In this document: positions 48,101-60,320 of the stretch, piece after piece | How positions within the stretch are numbered: position 1 is the stretch's first letter | Layout of the letters: each line of letters begins with the position of its first letter | Made by a program: the position numbers and the translations under genes | DNA from: Oscarella lobularis | Taxonomy: Eukaryota; Porifera; Homoscleromorpha; Homosclerophorida; Oscarellidae | Assembly (NCBI RefSeq): GCF_947507565.1 | Contig: NC_089190.1 | Coordinates: forward strand, 1,240,001 to 1,304,000 | DNA: 64,000 nt | Direction of reading: 5' to 3' | Notes under the pieces: model-generated | The model's database searches: none | Seen by the model: the letters and a program-made list of their open reading frames with translations, nothing else | What the model was told of the DNA's origin: nothing

Positions 48101-48795
48101 CTTTTCGCTCTCGGCCCAGAGGGATGGCTGCGTCTGCCTCGTCGGATTGAGAGAACAACTACACGACAAAACAACTCATGCGGGGAATATCAAATGGAGT
48201 ATCTTTGAATATAGACGCATTGGCACCCAAGGTGAACAACAGAACGTAGATGTCTTCTTTCAATGCGGAGGGATGATCCCGTTGAAACGCCGTTCGCAAA
48301 GGGGGCCCCCACTTTCGGAAACATCATTATTAGTTGGATAATGACTCGTGCACGTGAGATTTACCTTCTAAACACTGCATTCCGTTCGAAGATCTCGATG
48401 ATCGTCGCTAATTTTGGCGTGAAGGCCATTCGTCGATGTCGCACGTGCTCGAAGTCCTTTTCACAAGCCGTCCGATCTCTTGGGAGGGCACAAAGGCTTC
48501 GAAAGGAGTTGCGCTGCCGCCCACCGCCGTCCTCCGTCCGCTCGTCCACGTTTTTTCAGTCACGTGATGACCTTGAAGCGTGCGCCGAAGAACTCGCTCT
48601 TTCTTGGCCCCGTTCGGGGTCCTCGCCCTTTCTGATGATCACGCTTGCTTCTTTTCCTTCTCTTTACTCTTTCTAACAGTCTCGTAGCGCGACTGACCCG
48701 GAGCTTGAGAAGCAAAACGGCTAAAGGGCATGGTTGCCTAGGCGCTTAGCGTGCGCGTAGTTGAGAAAACTTTCGGCGAACTACTTTTCTCTCCC

Positions 48796-49435
48796 ATGTA
48801 CGACATAGCGCATCACAGCAACGGAGGTCAAGTCATCTTAGCGACATCCAGTGATCCAAAGCATCCGTCTCAGTACATCATCGATGGGTGAAACAGCTCG
48901 GACAGCTCAAACCGACTCTCTATTTTCGTTTCCACAGCGACAAGTCGACGTTTTGGACGTCGACCGGATTGTTCCCGCAGGAATTCATTATTTCGTTTCA
49001 ATCGCTCATGACAATCTCGACCGTACAAGTGTGGTGTTCAAACGGTTTGGCGACCACGTGATTCTCCCCATAATAACGTATCTCTGTATCCGTCAGTGCG
49101 ATGTCTCGTCGTTGAAAGGAGCGTCAAAGCCGATCCAGTCGACTTTGAAGCTATTTTTGACAAAGGTCAGTTAGAACCGAATCACTGTCTCCCTAAAAGA
49201 GAGACAAACTTATTTGCAAAGAATGTTTCTCTTTTGGTCATTGGGTATTGTATCACTTACCTATGTGCTATGAACATTCCTCTTAGAATTGGAAAGTACC
49301 GACGGGCGATTGCAGATGGAGCAATTTCAAGCGGACGGCACTTCTGCTTGTCATCTGAAGTTCGTCATTACGTCAGGTTATGCACATTTTACCTCCGTTC
49401 ATAGCGTAGTAGTGGAGGGGGAGCCCGTGCGCTGA
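48796..49435 (+). CDS. IFT25: Intraflagellar transport protein 25 (HSPB11)
   Basis: Four exons (48796-48887, 48938-49044, 49097-49165, 49287-49435) join in phase to a protein of about 138 aa. It starts MYDIAHHSNGGQVILATSSD, continues with PKHPSQYIIDGDKSTFWTST, GLFPQEFIISF and KADPVDFEAIFDKELESTDG, and ends FTSVHSVVVEGEPVR. This matches HSPB11/IFT25, a beta-sandwich partner of IFT27 in the IFT-B complex that moves cargo, including Hedgehog components, out of cilia. Length agrees with the family (about 144 aa). AATAAA follows at 49458-49463. No other IFT gene is in the window. Confidence 0.92.
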
Positions 49436-49705
49436 ATTGTGCATAAAATTAAATAATAATAAAATTAGTAAACTTAGTCTTACTGTCATGTGTTCCATCA
49501 TCCTGTTTGCCCTTCACTCCTTTCGTCGATGCAGTCCTTTATTTTGTCATCTGTGTAGTGATAAGTGTAACACATGTAAAAAGCCCACTCCAAATCAGAC
49601 TACGCCATCCACACAAATGAAAGCCTAAATGATCCGCTGCAGCTCCACTATAAAAGTACCGGGCAACACAAACGAAACGTCAAAGCGAGGAAAAGTGCAC
49701 ACACG

Positions 49706-51064
49706 TCAGTCAAATTTAGCGCTTTTTTGACCGCCAGAAGGTTGAATCCAGGGCCCGCCGCCGCTCGTTCCAAGAGGAGGAGGAGGTTCCCATATGTTCG
49801 TGCTTCCGAACGGATTGTAAGCGGAGGAAGTGGGGAGAGACGGCGGAGGCGAGAAAGACGTCGAGTCCACTTTTCCCGTTTCGTCGTCAAAAGACGGAGT
49901 TGCCTTGGTACTTTTCTTAGCGTCGCCCATGGCATTGAGATCATCGCCTATCGCGCCAACGGGACTAGCCGTGCTGCCGCTCTTATTTGCCGTCGGCCAA
50001 ACCGAATTCCAATTTCTCTCCTAAAGAAAAGGAATAAAAAAAAGTACGAGGACGGGTCTTGGCTAGAAAGACCTGAGGTGAATCCGCCTGCAGAGTGCTG
50101 GCGTCCCAAAACGGTGATCCCAGATCAGAGTCGAGAGTGCTCGATCTGGGAAACGCTGGACGAGAGAGAAGATTTTCGCTCACACTAGTACTGTAGCCCA
50201 GTGCCATAGTCTGAGAAAGACAAACAAAGTCAACTCCCAAGAATATCTCACCTTTTTTTTTTTGAACTTACTACCTGTTCTCGTCTGTGCTTTTGCAGCG
50301 CCGCTGTCCACGCACTCCGATCCCCGCGGCTTCCGCCGCCGCTGTCCATTCTCGCCATCACGGATCGCTGATAGTATTCGTTCAACAAAGGAGGCGGCGA
50401 CGACCCGCGACGACGTCCAAACAAGACGTCGTCCGGATCGCGTTCCCTCGCTCTTCTCGTCGCCTGTAGCAACTGCTGCTGCTGACGTTGTCGTCTCAAC
50501 AATTCGTACCGATCGCGATCGGAATCCGGTTGAAAACCGCCGTCAAGATCCCAGTGATCGTCTCCGCCGCCGCCGGCGCCGCCGCCCGTGCCGGCAAAAT
50601 CGCTCTCCAGCCAATCGTACGGGCCGCTGTGCGAACGATAGGGAAACCGACGACCCACGTCAAGAGGAGGAAGCCCGTCGAACGGATCGTCGTCGACGAG
50701 AGGACGACTGACGAGTCCGCGTCCACTTCGACCGACGCGCTGAGCCCAGATTGTGTTCCGCATGCGACGAGGAAAGACTCGACTGCCGTGGTGAAAGAGC
50801 GGAACGTCGCCGTCGCCGCCGCCGCCGTCGTCGTCGTCGAGAGGCGGCGACGGCGAACGAAGCGACAGACGAGAAGAGGACGGCACGGGCGGCACGGGAT
50901 CGATGTCCAGAAAAGGATCGGGTCCGCTCGTTTGACGACGAAGATAATTCATTCGAGACAACACGGCCCGATTGTCGAGAAGAGGATCGTAGGGAAGATC
51001 GCCGCCGCCCATGAGATCGAAGTCGGGAGAAGAGGGAGATTGGACTTGATCGTTGTATCTGTTT

Positions 51065-51101
<37 letters not shown>

Positions 51102-54100
51102 TGCCGCCGCGACTTTGACGTCGCGACTGCTGAGCCAAGAAGGAAAACATTGCCGGCGAGTCGCCGGGAAACGCGAGCGAGAGCGGATCGATCGACGCCA
51201 GTTCGGGATCGTCGGGCGACGGCAATCCCGGAAGATCGTCGAGCGGTCCGAGTCTGCGATTGAGGGGATGAGAATCGTCAGTTGCTCGTTTCGGTGGCTG
51301 GGGCGGCGACGACGCTGCTCCAGGGCCGGCCGAATGCGCTGGCGTGGGGAAGAGCGGTTGAAAAACGTCCAATTCCGTCGGCGACGACACGCTGCCGTTT
51401 TCGGACGACGAAACGTCGCCTTTGTCCGACGGCTCCTTCGTATCGGATCCGACGCGCGTCGAGCGCGGTTTGAACTCCGGCTTCTGGTTGGCTAAGAAAC
51501 GTTGAAACCTTTCGATACTCGGCTTGGGAGACGCAGCGGAGTCGGCGTCGGCTTTTTCGCCTTTGCGCGAACGTCGATCGTCCTTCCTTTTCGTCGCCGT
51601 CGTCTTGGATTGCTTCGTTGGCGAGAGCTTCGTCGACGACGATTTCTTTGACTTCGCTTCAACTGAGCGTGATTTCGTCGTTGTCGTCGTCGTATCAAGA
51701 GGCGGCGGTGCCGTTGACGCCGACTTCGCACCGTCTTTCGTTTTGTTCCATCCGGGCTGATCTGCTGAGTCCGAGTCGGCTGGGCGAGATCGTTTAGACG
51801 GTGCCAACGACGAGGCAATCGTGTTGGCGATAACGTGAGGATCGCGCAGAGGAGCCTTCGCTTGAGAACCCTTTGGCCCTTTGTGCTGTTTCGCTCCAGC
51901 CGTTCCTTTTGCTTCCTTTTTATCGCTCGGTTTCGCTTTCCTACTAGTAGTAGTATCGTCTCTCTTTGGGTACTCGCCGCCAGCTGTTGTCTCGCAGCTG
52001 TCGCCGCCTGTCGCCGTAATCACCTTCACTATGCTATCGTCGTTGAGTAGATCATCAGTTGATGAACCGTGACCGTCCAGTTCTGCCTTCGAGCACGCGT
52101 CGCTATTATCACCTCGTGTCGGCTTTGCAATTGGGGAAAGTCTCCCTCCTGCGTTGGTCGCTGGAGCAGTCTTGGTCGCCGCCGCCGCCGCCGCCGTCTC
52201 GTCGTCGTTACGGGGTACTCTTCCGGCAAGGATTTCCTCGTCATTGATAGCATCTTGAAACTCGTCCTTACTCGACATTTCGTCTTCTGGTGCCGGAGTA
52301 TCAAATTTGGCGTCCTTATCATCGTTTTCAACGGAATCTTTTTCAGGAGGATTGATGACGGTCGTCGTATCAACTGATGGAGCGCTTTTCGTCAACGGCT
52401 TTCGTTTCAGACGAGAGGAGTCCTTCTGAGGCGGTTCCTCGACCGACTTCGCAATTTCTTTCTTTTCTTTGACGTCAGCTACAGGCGCTTCCTTCTCCCG
52501 CACCGCCAATTCCTCAACGGAAGACGACTCTTTGGAAATCGCTCGGACATCGCTTGGCGTCTCTATCAACGGTTCTTTGACGCCGAGTTCCTCGACAGCA
52601 CGCGGAGGTGTACGCCGCAACTGCGCGTCTTCCTTCTCCTTCTCCTTACCGACCGGTTTCTCGGCTTCTTTCAAGTCGAATTTCTTCCCGCTCACTTGAG
52701 CGAACTTCTCGTTGATCTCGTTTCCCAATCGCGGTATCGCCGCCACGTATTTCGACCCGGACACGTACGCTTGCCACAAGACGCCGACGACGACGGCGAG
52801 CATCGAAAAGAAGAGACTGCGAATCAGAAGCGGTTCCCAGTCCGGTCGCGGCGACGCGGCCATGTAGAGCGAGAGCAGATGATGAGGCAGACTGGCGACG
52901 ACGTGAAAGTCGAGACGCAGTCCTTCGGCGGTGATGATGTGAAGCTCTCGTTGGATTCGCGACAGTTTGAAGTCGGGCGTGAAGCTGGGGAGGGGAAAAA
53001 AACCGTTTTAGTCTAATAAGAGAAGAGGCGATTTCTTCCTTACTCTATGTTTATCTTGCGCGTTCGGTTCGGATACAGGACGAATGATTCGCAATTTTTG
53101 ATTAGAAAACCGTACCCTTCGCACGGTTTTCCGCTGATTTCCATGCGTTGGACGTGAATGGGAAGCTGTCCGGAATTTTTCGCGGTGAACGTTCGTTTCA
53201 TGGTGAAATTATGATGACCAGAATCTGAAAGTCAAGGCCTTAGTTTTCATTAATCGAATCCCGTGAAGCTGTTTTCTTACCGTTGCATTTAGCCAAGAAG
53301 ACGGCGGTCAAATTGAATTGCAACGGAGTGTGACTCTTTCCGGGCTCGCGACCGTCGAGCGTGAACATGCTCAGTACGCCCTGACCTTGAACAATTACTG
53401 CGTCCATAATTGTCAAGTTGTTCCTAAAGGAAAAACGACGATAAACAACGTTTCTCGCGTACGCACATTCGTCCTGACCTCAGTAATACTAACGTCGTTT
53501 CGGTTTTCGGTGACTTCGGCGTAAAGGCGAGCTCCACGAACTCGTGAGAGCGAGGCTTGAGCAGTAGAGTCTGCGCTGCTTCGCTGACCTGCACCTTGAG
53601 CTCCTTGTGCAAAGGCAGTACGTAGGACGACGGTGGAATCAAACCAGAGGACTAAGACAAAAATAAATAAATAAATAAACTGACGTTTCCGTTGGTACCT
53701 GAACGATTTTGGTGCCGACGACGCGAAAGACGTCTTTGTCGTCCGTGTTCATGATAAAAGAATCGGTTCCAATTCTACGACCCACACCTTCAGTTAGAAA
53801 TCGACGAATATCGCGCGAATTCTCACCGTTCGCTGAGAAGATCTAACGCCGACTCGGGATTTGGATAACAGGCGAGCATCAGCACTTGCACGACGAGAGG
53901 CTGATCGCTTGGATTATCCACTCGCATGCGATGCACCTGAAACGAAAATAACGGACGTGTCCAAGGGCTTCGATCACACTACCAGGAGCTCAAGATACAA
54001 TCAACTGGTAATCAACGCAAAGAAGAACTTAATTTACTCTACGTGGTCGAGAGGATCCAGCGAGGCGGAGAGCTCACTGGATCATAAGAGAACCACGGTA

Positions 54101-57100
54101 ACGCTACGAGGGTTCCACCCCAACTCACCGAAGTATTCCCAATGTGAGTGAGGGGAAATCGGATGGGATCGTCGGGCACGACCGACGGCCAAATGAGCGC
54201 TGCCTGAGCGCTGATCAACGCTCCCGTTCCGAAGTCGACGTTGACGTGAAAAACGGTTTCGATGCTAAAGAGAAAAGTAGTGCAGCATTGCCTGCCTGCA
54301 GGAGGGGGACGATCGCGTCTTCTACGTACTTTGTCTGTTTCAGGTCTTCCCATAGTTGAAAAAGTATCTCGTGGTCTCGCGAATCGGCGAGAGACACGTG
54401 CGAATCCAGAGTCAAACGAGACGTCCACTGTTCCGGACGACTCATCTCTGCGCACAGACGCAAAATGTTAACCAATATAAAAAAATTCGTTTTAACGAGG
54501 CATCTTGCTTTTTGCCGACAAGCCAAGATACGGCTCTTTCTTTCCGAGAAAAGGATCAAATTTCAACCAGCCAACCTAGGGAAAAGAAAAGAACAAGGAA
54601 CACATTGAATTTATTTACGAATTCACTCATTTATTTACTTTGGTTTTGACACCCGGTTTCAGTGTCGTGCTGCTCTTATTTTGCGGGGAAAAAACGAAGC
54701 GAGCGTCGGCCGGTCTCGGCTCGATCGACGTGACTTTCAGCAGTTTCGAATACGTACTTTCAAGAAAGAGCGACTTGGCTTCAACACGGCCCTATAACAG
54801 AAGACGGCTCATAAGCCAAGGGATACAGCAGGCGACATTAGTCGGCGCACCGGAAAACAATTCCTAAATTTAAATTTTTTCGGCTGAGCTTCGACGACAC
54901 CAAAGATGGTCTTGAACTTGAGACGTACCGAGAGAACCTAAGAAAAAGAGAGAGAATTCTTATTTAGATCGAACGCGAGAGCGAGAGACGGCTTACCGCG
55001 TTCGGCGTCTTTATTACAACACTAGAGCTGTGCGATTCATCTTTCGATGGAGGATTTAGTTTGACTTCAAAAACAGCGGTAAAACCAGACGGAATAGATA
55101 TCTATAGTACACAAAGGACAACTTCAGAGTGAAGAAAAAAGTTTGTTATTCAAAAACTTACGTTAGGCGACTTCAATTTTTCCGGCGCCTTTCCTCTGTT
55201 CGAGCCTGGAAGGTCTCGTCCATCTTGAATGGATGGTCGGACGCCAAGGAACGAAATCTGTATAAAATTCAACGCACAGCTGTAGTCATTTATGGTAACC
55301 TAGAGACAAAGAACGAAGATAGATAGAGAGAGAGAGGAGGAGGGAGGAAAATTTCTCCTACGTACTTCCACGGGATTCTTGTTCATAACTCTCAGTATCA
55401 TATCTTTCGGTTCCGTACTGCTGACAGCACCAAAGTCCAGAACACTTTCATTTGAACCGTCCACAGAGTACTAGTCGGAGAAAACGTCTACTTATTCGAC
55501 GAGGGGCTGTTTCGCGCGCGATACTCACCTTCAATTTTCCGTTGTACGCGTGAATGGGTACGGTGAAGACGGAGGCGTTCGTGAAAAGTCGGAGAATGGT
55601 GTCGATCTCGCGATCGGACGAATTCTGCGTGAAGGAGACGGACACGGGCGACGTCGCCTGGCCGGGATAAACAATCCGCGGCTGACTAAAACCGACAACC
55701 TTTGAGAAACACAATCTCAATGACAGGAAAAAAAGAACGGAACTAAGAAACCTCGAAGAGGGTAGCGACTGTGGGAGGAAACTCGGCCCTATAGATAGTC
55801 AAAGGAACGTTGAAAGAACTCGTCAGCTCAATGTCGTGTCGAACGGGAACAAACGGAGGCGGTTTCAATAAGAAAGCGGTTTGACTTGCCGTCGCATATA
55901 GTCCCCTGAAAAATCAATATGAGATTATAAAAAACCGTATTGGCTCTCGTCCTTCTCCTCACCCGTGGAGGACTCTCGCTTGGTAGGGAAACTGAAGTCG
56001 ACGTTGTTTCTTGTCGGTCGTAATCGCTATGACGTGACCGTTCTGCTGCCGACGGGGATTCGCTTTGGACGGATCGAAGGCAATTCGCGCTACTGGTATC
56101 GGCGCTTGCGTTTTCGTCAACTGCATCGGCTGCACTCACCCCAAAATATAAATGAAAGAATAATCTCTCTCCCTCTCTCTCTCTACTACTACCTCAAAGT
56201 GAATTTCTATAGCTTCGTTTGGCGGTTCAATTCTGAGTTCCTAAAGGTACGTCAGTGAGACGAGACGTTCTGTGCGTGTCTATACTTACATTGACGTAGA
56301 TCGAGTGACCAGAAATCGTGCTCAGGAGTTGCAGTTGCAACGTCTTGGGCTCGTCTAAACGCGTTCGGTTATCGGCTCTTAGCTGCTAAACAAATATCCT
56401 CCCATACCAATCGTCCTCAGAGTGCCAAAATCGAATGTGTCCAGATTCGAAAAGAGGCCACCGTCTAATGGAACGCCACAAATTCGACGTTTCCCCACGT
56501 ATCCGCGACAACTTCGCGCGGCTTACCGCCTGTAACTTCTATTTCAACGGGAAGTATCAACATGTTCGTTTTCTTCTCCTTCTCGATATTCGTCTTAATT
56601 CGAATGAAAGCAGTGTGATTGTTAATGACGCGTCCAATGAAATTGGCACGCATCACAGCCTTAGTCTCATACGGAGGAATTTCCTTTCGAGAGACGTTCG
56701 CCCACCGAGAAAATAAGTCTGTTTCCCAATAAGCTAATACCCAAAGTTGTTTCAGTCCCTCGTCCTCTCCCGACGGCAATTCGAGGTGAAGATCGCCGTT
56801 GCTCGTATACATCTCCAAGACCTTGTTGAATAGACAACGTATTGATTTTTAAAAAAATAGACAGAGCGACGTTTTTGAGTCGCAATGTACACCTGTAATG
56901 TCGAACTGTGAGGATTGTGCATATTGATTACAGGCGAATAGGACGAATTGACGGGAACGCGAGCGCCGAGAAACGGTCTCAAACGGTACGGATTCGCCAA
57001 TCCAGAACCGAAAACCTAAAAATCAAAAAAAATCAAAAAAAATATTCCACAACAAGACTTCGTCAAAATAATAGAACCTGATAGGGTATGATTCCTTGCG

Positions 57101-58103
57101 ACGTGTGTATAAAGAGACTGTTCTCGGCGTTTCCGACCATGCGTGCGAGAAAAACGACCTGAAATGTTGTCTTTTCTCCCGGCGGAACTATCTGCGCGGC
57201 CAAGTAGTAGTAAGATAAATACCCCCCTCCCCCTTTACGCCCCCTCTCTCACCGTCGCTTCGAAGAAGGACGAGTGAAAATGGAGTGTGCTGCCCGATAT
57301 CGAATTCAAATGGAGACTCTGACGTTCGTTGAGATTGTGAATGACGACCGTTTCGATCTTCGGCATGCCGACCGGCCTAGAAAAGAAACGGAGTGAGAAA
57401 GGAGATCGCGCTCGACGAAAAGGGGGAGACCCACTGGTCTTTGAAGTCGAGATAGGGCGGATCGAGACGAATGCGAAGCTCTTTCCATAGAGGCGGTCGC
57501 CTAAAGACGAGAGAAATCGCCCACGATTACATCATCTTCGCCGTTGCGACTCACCGTAGCGTCTCGCCGCCAGAAGCCGATTCCTAAAAACAAAAGAAAC
57601 GATAGCGCGTTCGCTTCGACATACGACTCGTCGAAAAGAACGCGTCGCCGCGATGTCTGGTTACGCAAATCGCTGCGTACGTTCGAACGTTTCCGGCTCC
57701 ACGGCCGTCAGTCGCTGTCCGGCTCGCCGCCGGTCGACTCGGCGGGAAACGCGACGTTGGAGAGAGAGATTCGCGCGTGCGGGGGCCCCAAAGATGCAAC
57801 AACGTGGATTCGCTTCGAATGATACTTACCAGCAACGACGACGACACGGGCGAATTCGCGCTCGGAAGACTGAATTCTGAAAGAGGCGCGAGGTTTTAGA
57901 CGAACGCGTACAACCGTTTGTCAAAAAAAACTACAGTAACCTTGTATCGTGCCGATCGCGTCGCCAACGCAAAGAGTTAGAACGATAAAGGGGAGTAGGG
58001 CGGCGTACGAATGAAGCCGCGGCGCAAGAAAGCCATCGACGGTTTTCATGCTGCCGGACGGCGCCGGTACGAGCGAGCGAAGGCCGCGAAACACTTTTAG
58101 CAT
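49706..58103 (-). CDS. TMEM131: Transmembrane protein 131 (TMEM131)
   Basis: TMEM131 is an ER membrane protein with luminal PapD-like domains that helps collagen secretion in animals. The start at 58103 gives a hydrophobic leader (SYAALLPFIVLTLCVGDAIG). Many small exons follow. The block NPYRLRPFLGARVPVNSSYS near 57000-56930 is nearly identical to the vertebrate protein, as are GDLHLELPSGEDEG, EIPPYETKAVMRANF and NHTAFIRIKTN near 56800-56600. The luminal part ends LPHHLLSLYMAASPRPDWEP near 52860, followed by a transmembrane helix (SLFFSMLAVVVGVLWQAYVS) and a long, low-complexity cytoplasmic exon (52863-50248) with a poly-glycine run. Two short last exons end NIWEPPPPLGTSGGGP and a stop at 49706. 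Confidence 0.92.
51064..51109 (-). repeat. Poly-glycine-encoding GGN repeat in TMEM131
   Basis: The minus strand reads a run of about twelve GGC/GGT-type codons in the cytoplasmic region of TMEM131, preceded by GGSG. It is probably unstable and of no fixed function. Confidence 0.8.
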
Positions 58104-58228
58104 GCGCTCTGGGTACGCTGTCGCTGCGTTAGATCGAATTACCAGTAAGACCGTATATGGTAAGAAGCGGAACTAGGGAGCGTGCGCGGACCCCGAGGCT
58201 GTTGACGTTCATTTTTTTCCTATTAATT

Positions 58229-60287
58229 TTATTTCCAAGCCGATTGTGATTGTTTTCGCCTCGCCAGCTTAGCCGACAAGAAAGCGGCCAACGTGAGGCC
58301 GAGCAGAACTGTGATAATCAACTTGGAATCAAAGTCATCAGCCAAAACGTCAAATTTTCTTGAAGGAGTCAGCCGAGTGAAATACAGATCTAAGAAGAAG
58401 TACTTGAGTTGTAGTACTCATCCAAAAAAACTATCTTACCTAAGCCATAAGCAAATAGTAAACACGTCGATTCTAGTCCAGCAGGAACTGTGACCAGTCC
58501 AGCGATGTTGGACACCTGAATTGGAATAGTTATTCAAAATATTAAAGCAAAATCAATTAATTAAACTCGCCGTCTGATTATAGTTGACAAAATCTCGCGC
58601 GCCCATAAATAGGATTGGAATGTACGGTATTAGTTCTTCCTCACTGATAGAGGAGAAGAAAATGAGGGAGAGCCAAGAAAACGAGCGTGCACGCTCACCT
58701 GTCCACGGGTCTGAGCACTAGGGGCCTTCTCGGATCAAGCAAGACCTTAGAAACGGCGAAAATGGTCCCATTGTGAAGACCGACTAAACAAAAACCCAAT
58801 TAGCGCTATCAAAAGAACTCACGTCAGTCCTTTGTCTCTATGTAGACAAAAATTATCCTATCATACATAAGACACTCTTTGACGTTATGCCCTTCTCGGT
58901 CAGCGTCACTCCCATCGTGCTGATGGCCGTCGGAAAAACGAACGATTTTCGCAGCACTTGAGGATAACCGTTCGCGTCCAACGACGACACGTGCGTTTCA
59001 TTTCGCGTCCTCGAACCGCTCTCGAACATTTCGAGAACGGTCACCTCGTGTCGTCTCGATCGAGCGTTCCAGAGGGTGTAGACGATCCAGTTCTCCGAGT
59101 GAACGATGTTGACCGGACCCTTGGCTTGTCGCTGCTTTACGCGATATATAATGGAGCCGGTGACTCCATCAATAATCAACACTTCGACCACGCCTTCAAG
59201 AGAAAGACTTTGACTATGCGGACTAATACAGTGCGTAAGAGGGGTTAGTCACCTTTCTCTTCGTCGAATTCCGTGGCTAGAGCAATTAAATTCGGGTTAA
59301 GATATTTATACATTGCACTACGATCTCCCAAAATTCGAGCTTGATCATTGACTCTCTCTGAAAGAAAAAAATCGAGGAGTACAGTCCCATTGGTATACCA
59401 ACCAGTCAATTATTGAATACGATACCTACCGTGAGAGGGTCTCGTCGCGTAACCGACTATTTTCCTATCTGAAGGCAGTTGAACGGTCCACGCGTCGACT
59501 AAACGAAGATTAGAACTATCCTGAGAGAGAAAACCCCTTTAGTGTACAAATGCTCATGATCGACGACGTATGTACCTGCGGTTCGAATACGGCCTTGTAA
59601 CCGACAACTGTTGACAAATTCACATCGACGGCGTGAACGTGTATCGCTTGGTGATGATTCTTGACTGACTCAATCGCCGATTCGGTTGACGGGAAAACGT
59701 GCGCCTTTTATGAATAACTTGAGGTAGTGGATTTTTTGTCTTGGGGTGCCTACTCTTTTCTCGGTGTCAATCAACATCATGACGCCCGTAGAGTGGCTAT
59801 CCTCTACGGGAAGAAGAAACGAGTGTTTGATACCGTAGCCAAGGCAATGATCTTGTTCGTCGGGACTGAGTTTGCCCGTGAGCGGATTGACTGTATAGAG
59901 AACGGAACCTCGACATTTCGACTAGTAGAATTTGCGTTAGACAAAATAATAGCATCCGTTTTCGACTATATTACTTTCGACGATCCGATAACGACAACTT
60001 GCGGTGGCAAAGGATGAGAATGCGCCGTCCTTTGAACCGCCATTAGAAAGCCCTTTTCTGTTGTCGTCAGAGGAACCAAATCAGGAAAAGAGAGCTTCCA
60101 CAAGAATTTTCCTGATTCGGAATCAATGCCAAAGAGCTTTGAAATTCAAACAACGTAAGGACCCCCCCTTACGATAAAAATTCCTGTACGTACTTTTCCT
60201 ACAGACGTCAATACGACTATGAGCTTCCTTAGATTAAATCTGTCTCTGGTCAGGCTCTCCGTTGAAAGCGATTCGTCATCTGCGGCA

Positions 60288-60320
<33 letters not shown>

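Larger units (their letters stand above)
46193..48795. other. Gene-poor region rich in hairpins
   Basis: I find no convincing exon in 2.6 kb. A 64-nt hairpin (47355-47418) and a chain of hairpins (47588-48100) are annotated separately. A minus-strand frame of 62 codons (48549-48361) ends at a possible donor but has no recognisable partner exon. Confidence 0.5.

Noticed and set aside
48361-48549. Minus-strand 62-codon gene upstream of IFT25
   Set aside because: It has an ATG and a possible donor, but no recognisable protein family and no convincing next exon.
50262-51495. Long plus-strand arginine/alanine-rich frames opposite TMEM131
   Set aside because: They are antisense shadows of the low-complexity TMEM131 cytoplasmic exon, whose family similarity and splice sites fix the minus strand.
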